From Acridotheres tristis (lineage: Eukaryota; Chordata; Aves; Passeriformes; Sturnidae): a stretch of DNA of 64,000 bases. The stretch is taken from NCBI GenBank assembly GCA_037013685.1, contig CM072908.1:7577001-7641000 (forward strand), read 5' to 3'. The notes below the pieces were generated by a model that was given only the letters and a program-made list of their open reading frames with translations, had not been told where the DNA came from and did no database searches. Shown here piece after piece: positions 38,301 to 50,300 of the stretch (its first letter is position 1; each line of letters opens with the position of its first letter). A program made the translations under genes and the position numbers.

Positions 38301-41300
38301 CTGTGCCAGAGCTGGGCAGCATCAACAGCCAGGGGAGCTCAGGCAGCACAGGCACAGCAGAGCCAAAGGACATCAGACCCACCATGACCTTGTTCAGGCG
38401 ACACTGGGGACATTGAAGGTTGGCACCAACATCTTAATGGAGCCACAGTCTGCCTTTAAGTGGGAGACAGGACCAGCCCAGCTCCAGAAAGTCCTTTCCA
38501 ACCTTTTACAACCAATTTCCAGACACTGCAGCAGTTTAGAGGCACAGCATTGGAAGAGGGAAACTCTGATGTCCAGGCTGTGCATATAAGAGCAATGCCA
38601 GGGACACCATCCTTGGCTTCCCAGCAGTGATTGTGCTGCAGCTGGGATCGAGGACATCTGCAGCACCAGAGATGTTGGTTTTTGTCCCCTTTTCTAGAGC
38701 TGCACTCCTTTGGGGCTTGGTTTTCTGCTAGCAAAACTCTCCCAGGGAATATACAACAGGACAAGAAGAAAAGGCTTCAGGTTGCGCCAGGGGTGGTTCA
38801 GGTTGTATTTTGGGAAAATTCCTTCATGGAAAGGGTGGCTAGGCACTGACCTGGGCAATGGTGGAGTCACTAATCCTGAAAGTGTTAAAAAAAAGTGCGG
38901 ATGTGACACCTGGGGGCATGGTTAGTACTGAACATGGCAGAGCTGGGCTGGAGTTGAAGATCTGGGAGGGCGTTTCCAACCCTGGTGATTCTGTGACTCT
39001 GGATACTCTGAAATAAAAATCTCAGCACTCCATGATTTCCCTGCATGTGTCGCTCCATGCAGAGCCCAGGAGGCTGTGATGCCATCACAGGGCAAAACTG
39101 GGAATCAAATGATGGTATCAGCTCTGTGCCCCAGCACTCATCCTGCTGCCACATCAGGAACTGCAGGTTCCAATGGCTGCAAATTCCAGTGTGGGAACAG
39201 CCTGGGCTGCTCTGTCGGCCTCCTAGGACAATTCCCTGTACAGTTTAAAAAAATCTCTCTTCCAATGTATATTGTGGAATATCCTGAACTGGCAGGGATC
39301 CATCAGGATCATCGAGTCCAACTCCTGGTCCTGTGCAGGAACCCCAAGGATCCCATCCTGTGCCTGAGAGTGCTGTCCAAGGAAATGGAATTTTAAGAAT
39401 TTTTTCCCATCTGTACCATTTTTACCAAAGTCAGCAAAACCTGCTATGGACTTTATGAGACACTTGGCACACTAATGGGTTTTTTCCTAGTTAATGTTGC
39501 CCATTCCTACAGGACTGGACACACAAGCAGCTCTGGGGAAGCCATATGATCCTCTGGATCCATGCCACTGCTGTGGCTAATTATCCCAATGATCCAAAGC
39601 CTCTCTGGCTAAAGTGTTTCCCTGACAACACGCTGGTTTCTGGAGGATGGCACTTGGGTGAGAGGAGTTTCATCCTTCTATGTGCTCTGAAACAACGTTT
39701 AGGACACAGAAGATTGAAGACAATTATTTTAACCAGTTCCACATTAGCAAATTACAATTAATTCCCTTAGCAACACACTTAAAATGTTCTACTGGAGGAA
39801 GAGAAGTTCCTCCCCTCCTATTTTTGCTGCCTGCTGGTCTCCCTGCCAAAAATATTCCAACTAAAACAAGAAAGGAAAGGAAAAAATAAATGATTCAAAA
39901 TAACGAGGGAAGAAATCTCCATGAACCGACCTTGTTTGGAGGCGGGGGCCGCGGTGCCGGGGGTGCTGCCAGAGGGGTGGGAGCTCTCCACGAACGCCGT
40001 GGGAACGGGCTCGGGGACCTGGCTGGGCACCTGCTGGGGGGGAGGGACAACAGGGTGAGCCTGGGTACGTAAAAACAGGGAGGAAAGGCAACCGGGAGAT
40101 GAGACAGGGTGGGATAGAGAGGAGAAACCAAAGGCAGGGAGAATAAAGAGAAAAAATAAAGACAAAAGATACACAGGACAATTGGATAAATCCAAAAAGT
40201 TCATAAGAAGGGTAGGGAAAGGCAGCAGGAAAAGGGGAAAAGGATGTTCACTGTTAAGAACAGCAAGGAAGGGATAGCACAACACCGTTTATGAACAGGC
40301 TGTGCTCTCCCAACACTTCTTCCAGGAGCTGCAGGAATGTTCCTCCATGCAGGACACACACCAAGGCTCCTGGATCTCTCTGTGATTTAACTTCACTTTT
40401 GGGACTTGACTGCTTTCTCTACTGATCTATTATTTCAACCCCATTAGATATTTAAATCTATTGATTTACTCTCTCACATATTTATCAGTAGCTGATGGGT
40501 GCAGGATGGGATGAATGGGATAGATGTATCTGCACACACATCACTCCTTACCCCAGGAGGACTGGGAGTAGTTGGATAAAAAAACCCCCAGAGCTGTCCA
40601 CAAGCAGCCTGGGGGGTGGGACCTGCAGGGCAAGAGAATAAAACCAGCTGGGCAGAAATTGGAGGGAGAGCAGGAGGAGCAGATGCCCAAAGAAAACGGA
40701 CTGAGATGGTCTATATGGAAGAACAAAACAAAAAGGCCTGCAAAGACTGAAGGAAGACTGAGGGAGCCCCAGCCTGTGGCAGACCCACATATTTTAATTA
40801 TCTCCCACCAAACACTCACTTGTGCTCAAGAAAGTTTGATAAAATCCTTTGTATTTAGTCTCAGAATTTAAGAAAGATGAAGTTAGTGCCCCAGACTCGA
40901 AGGTGAGCCACTTGCTGTAGTGAACACAGACAGGGCAAGGCAGCTGGTCACAAAATCCCCTTAAATACATACTGGGGACTAGGCACAGAAGAAAATAGGG
41001 CTAAATTTTAATTTCCTAATGCCAAGTGGAAAGCCAGGCAGCTGCCTACAGGTGTCTGCTCTCACCCAGTTCCACATCCATGAACTCTGAACATCTACAG
41101 GAAAAGGAATTTTTCATCAATCCAAGAGAGCAGAGTGTTCAAGACACGGGTGCCTAATTCCTGATTGCAGACAGGCTCTCAGAAATCCAAGCAAAACTTA
41201 TTTCCCTATAAAAAGAAATGTTCTGGCAACCTTCTTCTCTTCCTGAGACTCTGGCTTTTCCTCGCATCTCCAGCTTTTTGCCTATTGCATCTGAACAGTG

Positions 41301-44300
41301 CAGGATAAAAAAGGAATTATCTTCAAGACACTATTTTTTCACCATTTCAGGAAGACCAGGAAGAAACACATCTGGAAAAATAAGAATGAAGATTTAAGTG
41401 GGGGTGAAGGACTGAAGTTTTCTTTGGGATTGCTCCTCTTTCAGGAATGAGCCTGACAGATTGACTGGAGAATGGATGAAGAACTGCAGCCCAGCCTCCA
41501 GCCAAAGGGAAGAAGCCAAACAAAATTCAGCTTTACAAATAAGCAGGTTTCAAGAACAGTGATCAGGATTTTCATTTTATAAGAAAATTTATGGATGAAA
41601 TCAGTGTGGAGAAAGGAAACTGTGATAAGAACCACAGGAACCTAAACAGACCAGTGAAGAAGAAACCTGTAAGCCCAGGAACTTCTTGGGTCAGGAAATG
41701 TATTTCCTTAAGAAATGTGGAAAACACTAATTTATTTTGTGGAAATGATATTGCAAATGAAGAAATGGTCCTTAGGCACTGAGCCTTGCAGCTGCAAAAC
41801 GGAGCATTTAGAGAGTTCTTAGGAAAAAATCCCACTGAAAATTGCTCCCCTGATTTATGATGCTCCAAGGGTTGCTCTGGGTTATTCTACCCCACCACGA
41901 CCGGGACACTGAGCAAACACAACTCTGACAAACTCACTGAGACCTGGAAGAGTTTGGCCAGGAAAATAAGAGCATTCACTCTTTAAAAAGTGATCTTCCG
42001 TGGAAGCCAATGCTGAAGAAATACCATGATCAGATTCTGCCATGGGTTTTCTTTCTTTTCCCAGCAAAATTAGAGTGCAAATAGTGTCCTGCTAATGGAT
42101 AAATCATATCTCCATGTACCTCCAGCTTCTCTTGCAGGAACTTTAAAGCACTTTACTTGGTCAAAGGCAATTAAAATACTCTGCAGAGGCACTGGGAAAC
42201 TCCAGTTTTGGAAACTCTTTTTGGTCAGCACCGCTGAGTAAAAGGTACAGGAATGGCTCAAACCATGCAGCTCATCTTGGCAGCAATGCTCACCTTCCGC
42301 ACAATTCCAATAACTTTTTGATGTTATGCAGAATTCCAACAATTTTTTGATGTTTAGCACTTAAATTACTGAGAGAAGAGGGTGCTTTGGGCTTGTGTTA
42401 GCAAAGTTTTAGTTTATTTGAGTCAGTTAATAGAGTAATTCAAATCTAAAGAAAAAAAGAAAATTTCAAAACAATTATTATTATATAAGAGTTTCTTTTT
42501 CAAATGCAGAACTTGGGACGGGGCCTGGTCTCCAGCACTTCCTGAGGACGTTTTTTCCTCTGAGTTTGTAGCATTTAAATAATGAGATAACAGATTCAGA
42601 GAAAGAAGTTTTATTAGAATTTGCTATAATACTAAAAATCTCATTGGATTGTGAGTCACTTTTGATGCTGCCTTGTCAAGCCCTGAGGCTGCACACTCAC
42701 ATTTTGAGTGCTCAAGCAGGTGAAATCTCCCCGAGCAGCCTGGTGAGCAGAGTTTGGTTCAGGGGGGTAAGCAGGGTTTGGTTCACAGGGGTGAGCAGGG
42801 TTTGGTTCGGGGGGGGAGCAGGGTTTGGTTCAGGGGGGTGGAACAAACAACAGCAGCTCTGCTACCCCTGCACTCTCGCAGGAGCTGCCCCAAGTCAGGA
42901 GCACCTCAAAAGTTATGGCTGAGTATCAAAAATTTACTGACTCAAGCCTGGTCAAAACAGTACCACCCCCACTACTGCAATTCCTGAGCACAGTTATTAA
43001 GGCACTATTTAATTTCATCCAAGATATTAAACGTGCTCCGAAGACTTTATTTAGGGAAGCAGTTGGGACAATAATGTTGAATTTCCTGGCTTAAGTGGGC
43101 TTAAATTTTCAGTTATGTTACAGTAATGAACTTATTCTGGTGAGCCCAATTTCAGAGCTCTTCTGTGATTACCAGAAGTGGTTCCAAGCACCTAATCAAA
43201 AGGAAGGCTGGATATTAAAAAATGGAATATTTGCATACCTTGGAGGAGATGATTGGACTTCACTGCTGTTCTCTGCATATAAATTACAACTGATCAGAAT
43301 TCAGGCCTATTAACTTCCTCTTGAAATACATTTATTTCCTTCTGTTTGACTTAACTGTAGTGCCTTAAAACAGATTTCAGGATGTAAGAATGATCAGTGA
43401 AGTGCCTGGATTCACTGCACTGTGCAGGAATACCAGGGGAAATCCTGGTTGGTTCCAACTCTTCCCACTTCTAATGGGGAAAGTCGGGTAGCAAGAAGAA
43501 ATGGGGACATGATCGCACCAAGATTCCCATGTTTGGCATCTCTACTGTCTTCTCTGATGGAAAGAAGTTTAGCAAGTGCCTTGCTGCTGCTTGTCCTCGA
43601 TGGGGACCAGAGGAGAACACCGGTGACAAAGCACAAGATGGTGCCTTCAGAAGACACAAGGACTTGACTGAGTTGGGAATGGCTGAAAGCTGAAAACCTG
43701 CTATCTCAGGGAGGGTTCTCTAGGCCAGGCTCTCACTTCACCTCAATGATCCCTGGGAATTCTGAGCTCCCACTCCAGCACAACCAGTGCTCCCAGACAG
43801 GATTGTGCTCCTGCCTCAGCACAGGATTTTCAGAAGAAAATCTACTCCCACATGGAGAGGAAAGGAAGGTTTGAGCTCAGGAAAAGCTGTTTCACCTAAA
43901 AGCTGCCAAAAGCTGCTGACATCCAACAGGGAAGAAGGTGGAAGAAGAAATCACATCCCAACACCAGCTCTGCTCTACAGCCCAGCCATCACCTGGAGAA
44001 CATTCCTGATCTCTGACCAGGGACTTAAAGGGGTCAGACGCAAAGGTGTACAACAAGAACTTGTCAGGATTTAGGAGCTACAGAAAATGATTTGGAATAT
44101 TTGTAATTTTTTTCTTATCAGAAAAATGCATTTTTAAGTTTGAACACCCAGAGACCAAATGTGTGATAAATTTATTATAGTTCTGTGAGAAAATTCCTGA
44201 GCTCCAGATCTTCTGTTAACTCTAAAACAGCTCCACAAAGGCAGAAAGAAGAGTGATGCAACTGAAGGTCTATAATAAGTCACCTGTGAAACATGGACTT

Positions 44301-47300
44301 TCCTCAGCTGCACAAGATTTAACAGACACCTCCTTTCCTACAGATATTCCAGCTCCTCCTTTAACACTGAAATGCTGAAAAGCTCTGAAATCTACGGCTG
44401 ATAGAAAACCAGGGAATGTGCAGCAGCACATCAACAAGTTATGGACTGCTAAGAATGATCAAACCTGGGAAAAAAATAATTGCTGAAAAATATTGATAAT
44501 TTAGGAGCATCCAGGTCTCTGAGGCAGTCAGAGGTGTGGTTGGAAGTGTGAGGCAGAGGCACAGCAAGGCAAAAATCACAGGGGAGGAATGCGGCCCTTC
44601 CTTACCTGAGGTGGAGTTGGGGTGGAGGTGGGTCTGACGATGGGGGGTGTGGGGTTCCTGCTGCCCCCTCCAGACATGATTTCTTCTGTTATGTCTTTGC
44701 CTCCCTGGTTTGGATCCCGGATTCGGATCTACAGGATTGAAAGAACTGGAATAATAACAAAGGAATAATTCCCACAAATGTTCCTGGTACTGCTGTCCTT
44801 GTGGAGAGCAGCGTGGGCAGCACATGCTCCCACCATACCCAGCAGGAGATGCTCTGGGATGAGCAGGAACACTGGGATGTGGCTTGTTTCCATGGCTTGG
44901 AATGCATGGCATGTCATCCTTTCATCAACACCTTATTTAATCAAAACCTAATTTAATCATCAACCACACCAGTTCAGTCTAAATATCTGCACTCTGTAAT
45001 TCAAAATACAGGCACTGCTGCTGGAACATGAGTTTCCTGCAACTGAGAAAATTTGGGAGACAGTTTAAGCTTGCCCAATAGTGGAAAGGGCAAGAATGGA
45101 GAAAAGGCTGTATTCTACCCCGACAGGAAACTCCATGACCTTGCCAGCCCAGCTTCTGGGAAAGGGGGAAAGCAAATCAGCAAGTCAGTCTCAAGTTCCA
45201 CCAAAACAGAGGGACTCAAACAAAAATACTGAGTGGAGGAAGGGGAAACTGAAAGAACAAACTCAAGTCCTGTAGAACTCTGCAGCATTTAGGAAAAAAG
45301 TGGGATTTTTGAGTCTCTTCATAGCCCCAAAATGGGAAGAAAAAATACTTTCCAAAATAAACCACTCCAGAACACTCCCTGAATCCTCAACTGACACTTG
45401 AGCCAATCCGTGTCCCTGAACAGGGGGAAGAGCCACTACGTCTGGGATAATGTGAAACAGAGCTTTTCACCTCCAGTAAGAACTGGAGATTCTAATAACT
45501 CTGAAGACAGAATTCTATCTGCCCACCTTCTCCAAATCTCTCGGTTGAATTAATCTCGAGATTAATTCCATGCAGAAATCCAAGCAAACAACTCCAAGCA
45601 AACCAAGAGACACCATCACCCTGCCCAGGGCAGGGGTTCTACTGGAAACCCCCCTGTAATTGCCCCATGGCAGGGGGAGGGAATGGTCTTTCGGGTCCTT
45701 CCAAGCCAACCCTTCTGGGATTCTGGGTTGTGAAATTGTAACTGGAGAAGGGTTTTGTGATTTGCCAAATTCAGTTTGGTGGGATGGTGGCTTTGGTCTG
45801 GGTTGTGAACACACAAACACACATACTGTACTCAAGGTGCTGAGTGTGGGCTTCTCTTATTTTTGATGGAGTTTTTTTGCTAAAATATTTCATTAACTAC
45901 AGCAACAAGTACCTGAGAGTTGGCACTAATTCCTGCCCTCTCCACCCCCTGACACAGAGTCAATGGCATTAAAAACAAGATTTCCCTGCCTGGAAGTTTG
46001 TAGTACTCAAATACTCAACTCATGGTGGATGTGGATATGTGCACATTAATATATGTAACTTTATTTTTTCTCATTTCTCCAGTTGCAACATCAATTACCA
46101 AACTGAAACAGCACATTCAGAGAGAAGCATCTTGGGCATTTAAAATCCCTTTTCTGCCTCAAAGAATACAGCTTGGCTGGCATGGAACTGCCTTAATCCC
46201 AGCTGAGTGTGTCTGATCAGCTCTGCATTTCAATGGCATCAGGGATCCTGTCATGTCATGTTTGGGATGCTGAAAAGAGACTCCTGGGGACTGAAGAGGT
46301 GACAAAAAGGCTGCTGAGAGCAGACACCAAAAAGGCCTTTCCTGCAAGCACAGCTCACACATTGTTCAGTTCTTCCGGTCTCCCAAATCAAGTGTCACCC
46401 CAGATCACCCTCAAAACTCCAAAGATTCAAATATTCTGCATTTTGAAACATGCCCAAATCTCTTTATTCTTTTCTACCCCCAGGAAACTGTTATTTTAAT
46501 GTTTCAAGCACTCTTACACAAATACTTCTGTAATTTCCTTTTCAGTCCTTTACAAACAATTCATTCACAAGTTCAAGCCCACATCATCTTTTCCTGGTTA
46601 AAGCTTACATTCACCCTATATACCTTCACTGTTCCCCACCATCCACTTGTAGATGGTTTTACATTTCATTCATCTGCCTCTCTTAAATTCCCCCCAGTGA
46701 ATTAGAAAGAGAGGGAATATACTCTCCAAACCTATATCCACCTCGATAATGTGGTTGGGGTCTTTCAGACCTGCAAATACGTCCTTAACTTAGCGGTTTT
46801 CCACCTTTTTCAAGGTGTAATGTTCAATAATTTCTAATTTGTCACTTTGAACCAGTTCCAAACGTTCTCCCAGACTGCTGAGTTCACCCATTCCCACCTG
46901 GCTTTTTGGGAACACTCTAAGCAGCAGCACAGGTAAGGATTCCAGGCTTGAGGAGACCATGCTGCTTTTGTTTATGCTTATTTAAAACCAGCAAAATTAT
47001 TTTCCTTTTTGATTGGCTGAGATGTTACAAACTCAGAGTGAAGAGTGGCCACAGAAAATTGGAAAATAAGGCACCATTGTATCACTGTGCAATGTTTAAT
47101 TACACTTAATCTCTTTGGGAATCACAAAATTACTGGTTTGGGATGGAAGGAACCTTAAGGCTCATCTTAAAGCATGGGCAATGACACCTTTCACTGTCCC
47201 AGGGCACTCCATTCAACCTGGCCTTGGACGCTGCCAGGGATGGGGCAGCCACAGCTGCTCTGGGCACTCTGTGCCAGGGCCTTCAGTGAAGGTAAAGCTC

Positions 47301-50300
47301 AGGTTTAATCTTAAGAACATTATTCATGTCCTTGCACCTCCCAGCCAGGACAGACCCCAGGACTGAGTCCCCCAGGGCCTCACTCACCGTTTTCTTCTCT
47401 CTCTTGGCAGGCGGTGGCTGCTGCTGCTGTGTAGGCACAATGATGGGTGCAGACTGGTACACAGGCTGGCTGGGGTAGAAGGGTGTTCCTGGGGCAGAAC
47501 AACACAAACCAGAGGGACAAGGTCAGCTCAGGACAGAAAACTAAGCACCAGAGGTAACACTGGCCAGAACTTCCACCATCCATCTGGGAATGCGGCGTTT
47601 GCTCAGCATCACTTCTACTGAACAGAAGCTGATGCTCCATCAAGACAAGAGATTCAGCCACTATTTCTTATTTGATTTCCATGACCAAAAATTGGCCACA
47701 TACATCATCCATTTCTGAGAGGCTGTGAACAGCACAGAGGCACTGCAAGACCATTCCTGGACTCCTCTGCCTGACAAACCGGAAGGTTTTTTGCTGGTAT
47801 ATCACGGGTTTTCTGCATTTGTAGAGAAATTTAGTCTAAGCAATACAAAAAATTTGTGAGGTCAACTGCAACCTATTTGGAAGCATAACCTGAAAATTTA
47901 ATTACAAGCAACGTTCTTCTCATGCTGCAGCACACAAAAAGCACAACCACAGTGATTAGTGCAGAATTACACCATAGAGCTGATCACATTCCTAACAGCC
48001 AATATGGTTCGTTATGGTCTTCTCAGTGGAATGAGAAGACTCAATAAATAACCAAATGCTTTAAGACCACGCCAGAGATTGGGTGGCAGAACAGAGCTGC
48101 CTCCTGCCCGTGGATCAAGGCTCAGGGGAATGTGTGAGATGCTGCTGGGTATTCTCCTTTCGAGGCATGGATGCTGGATGAACTGAATGCTTGCACTTGC
48201 CTCTGGCACAATCTGATCTATTCTTCAGCTGAACTAACCTTTAACTGGGAATGAAAATCTGGATTGTGCCTGTAACCCAACCAAGAGGTCACTGGATCTC
48301 AGGCAAAGGGTGAAATCCAAGAAGGCACATTGAACCAGCCCACCACAGCCTGATTTGCAATTCCCAAGGATGCATTCCCCCTGCTGAGTGAGAGCTGGAA
48401 AGCCCTAGCTCAGAGCAGGCTCCCTGCCTGCATCCTCAGAGTGGGAATCTTCTCCTGTCTGAGCAGAGAGCACTGCATGGCATCAAGGAGCTCAAAGTGA
48501 CACTCCTGGCTGGGCTGAATCACTCAACAAATGTCTCATTTTGAATGTCAGGGTCAGCAGAGCCACTTCAGATCTAGCCTCAAAATCTCTATCAGCATCT
48601 CTGCAGTCTGGAAATCAAAAATTATTGCCCAGGGAAACTGGGGCTGCCCTTGGATCCCTGGAAATGTCCAAGGCCAGGCTAGACTGGGCTTGGAGCAGCC
48701 TGGGATAGTGGAAGCTGTCCCTGCCCATGACAAGGGGTGGCAGTGAGAGGGATTTAAGGTCCTTCTAACCCAAACCATCCTGGGATTTCGTGATTCTATG
48801 AACCCTGCTGATGAGCAGGTGTCCAAGCCAACCCAGAGCCTGGGTAAGGTGACAGAACAAGAGGAGGGAAGGTGCCCCCAGGAGGAGCCTGGGATCCTGC
48901 AATGTGTGAATTCCCTTCATTTGTAATTTCCTAGAAACCAGATCTAACCACATCACCTGCAATGCGATCCCTGCTGGAGAAGCAGCTCCAGCAGAACTCA
49001 GGGAACGCCTCTCCCTTTATGAAAAGTATTTTAAAAACCCAAATCCTGCAGAGAGTAACTTCTGGGAAAAAATAGCTTCTGTGACAAGCCAAGTGCATTT
49101 GCCAGTGCCACACTCTCTGCTCTGCTCCCTGCCTTTAATCCCTTCCAGTTCTCCAGCACCAACTTTCATTCTCCCTCCTACCCACTAATCATTTCAAGGT
49201 CTTCCCCAATGTTGTACAGAACCCCCCTGACATCTGAGAATGGTAAACTGCAAAACTGAGTTATAAAATTGCACTGTCCATTTTCACAAATTTTGTCTTC
49301 CATTGTATTTTCCCTCATCACGTTCTTTAGGTCCTGCCAAATTGCAATGATATCCAGCAGCCATACTGGCGACAAATCCTGTGGTTTATGGAAAAGGCAC
49401 TGTCAGCATCATTTTCCATGCCTGGACTGTAGATTTAGCTGTCCCTCAAATCTGGCAGCACCTGGTGAGAGACTGAGCATTCCCAGTCCCTATACACAGC
49501 AACGGAGTGACAGGAAGGAAAGGTGGATAAGTACAGGCAAATCCTTGGTGAGACCTTCCCTGCCTGGAAAACTCTGCAGGACAGAAAGCTCTGACTTCAC
49601 CCACTAATGCTCCACAGGTGCAGTAACCTAAAGCTGAGACTGAAACATTCCAACATTTTTGGCAAAAAAACAGGCACTTCCAGGAGAGGAAAGGAGCTGG
49701 AAATGAACCTTTTCCTAATTACAGGATTTAAGACAGATAAAATGGCACTAAACAAGCAGGAAGTAGGAAAGCAGATCTGTAACAGCACCAAAAATGAGGA
49801 ATACTGGGCAATTTCCTCCTCTAATGGATCAGATTTGAAGAACCATTACAATATTTCTTCTATTTTCTCTAGGATCGACCACCAGGAAGTAGTTGCCCTC
49901 TAGTAACCCTCTCTACTATTCTTAAATTGCACTACCAGGTTCAAAGGCTTCATGGCAACCTTTCAAGGATTGCCATGAGTTCTACACAGACCAGATAAAT
50001 AAAAGAAGGAAAAGAGGAAAAATAAGAGACCTCTCTGAATGATGCACAGGGAAGCTACTGGGTTTTTCTTTCCTTCCAAAAGGATCTCCACGTGGGAAGA
50101 GCAAACTGCAATTCTGCTAAGTGAGCAGGGCTGTTACTGTTCAGTCTGGAAGGGAATCAGTCACCCCAAGGCTCCAAAATTCCAACAGAGAATTTCCATG
50201 GGAGGCTGAGAATATCTCTGCCCCCAACAGGTTGCAGAGTGGGCAGGGAGCAGTGAGTGACCAAATGCATGAAAAGGCCAAGTTTTGGCCTATGCAGGCA

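Larger units (their letters stand above)
34790..39930 (-). other. Intron 7
   Basis: 5.1 kb, the intron richest in CR1 debris: five fragments are listed separately. Nothing coding besides. Confidence 0.65.
40034..44605 (-). other. Intron 6
   Basis: 4.6 kb with a G-rich minisatellite (42745-42840) and a short tandem duplication (42303-42356). No CR1 tail was recognised, unlike its neighbours. Confidence 0.65.
44729..47387 (-). other. Intron 5
   Basis: 2.7 kb with two CR1 fragments in opposite orientation (45655-45732 and 47118-47284). No further exon recognised. Confidence 0.65.

Noticed and set aside
38095..38589. 164-codon plus-strand open frame
   Set aside because: Starts in a CR1-like tail and continues into intron sequence with no family resemblance.
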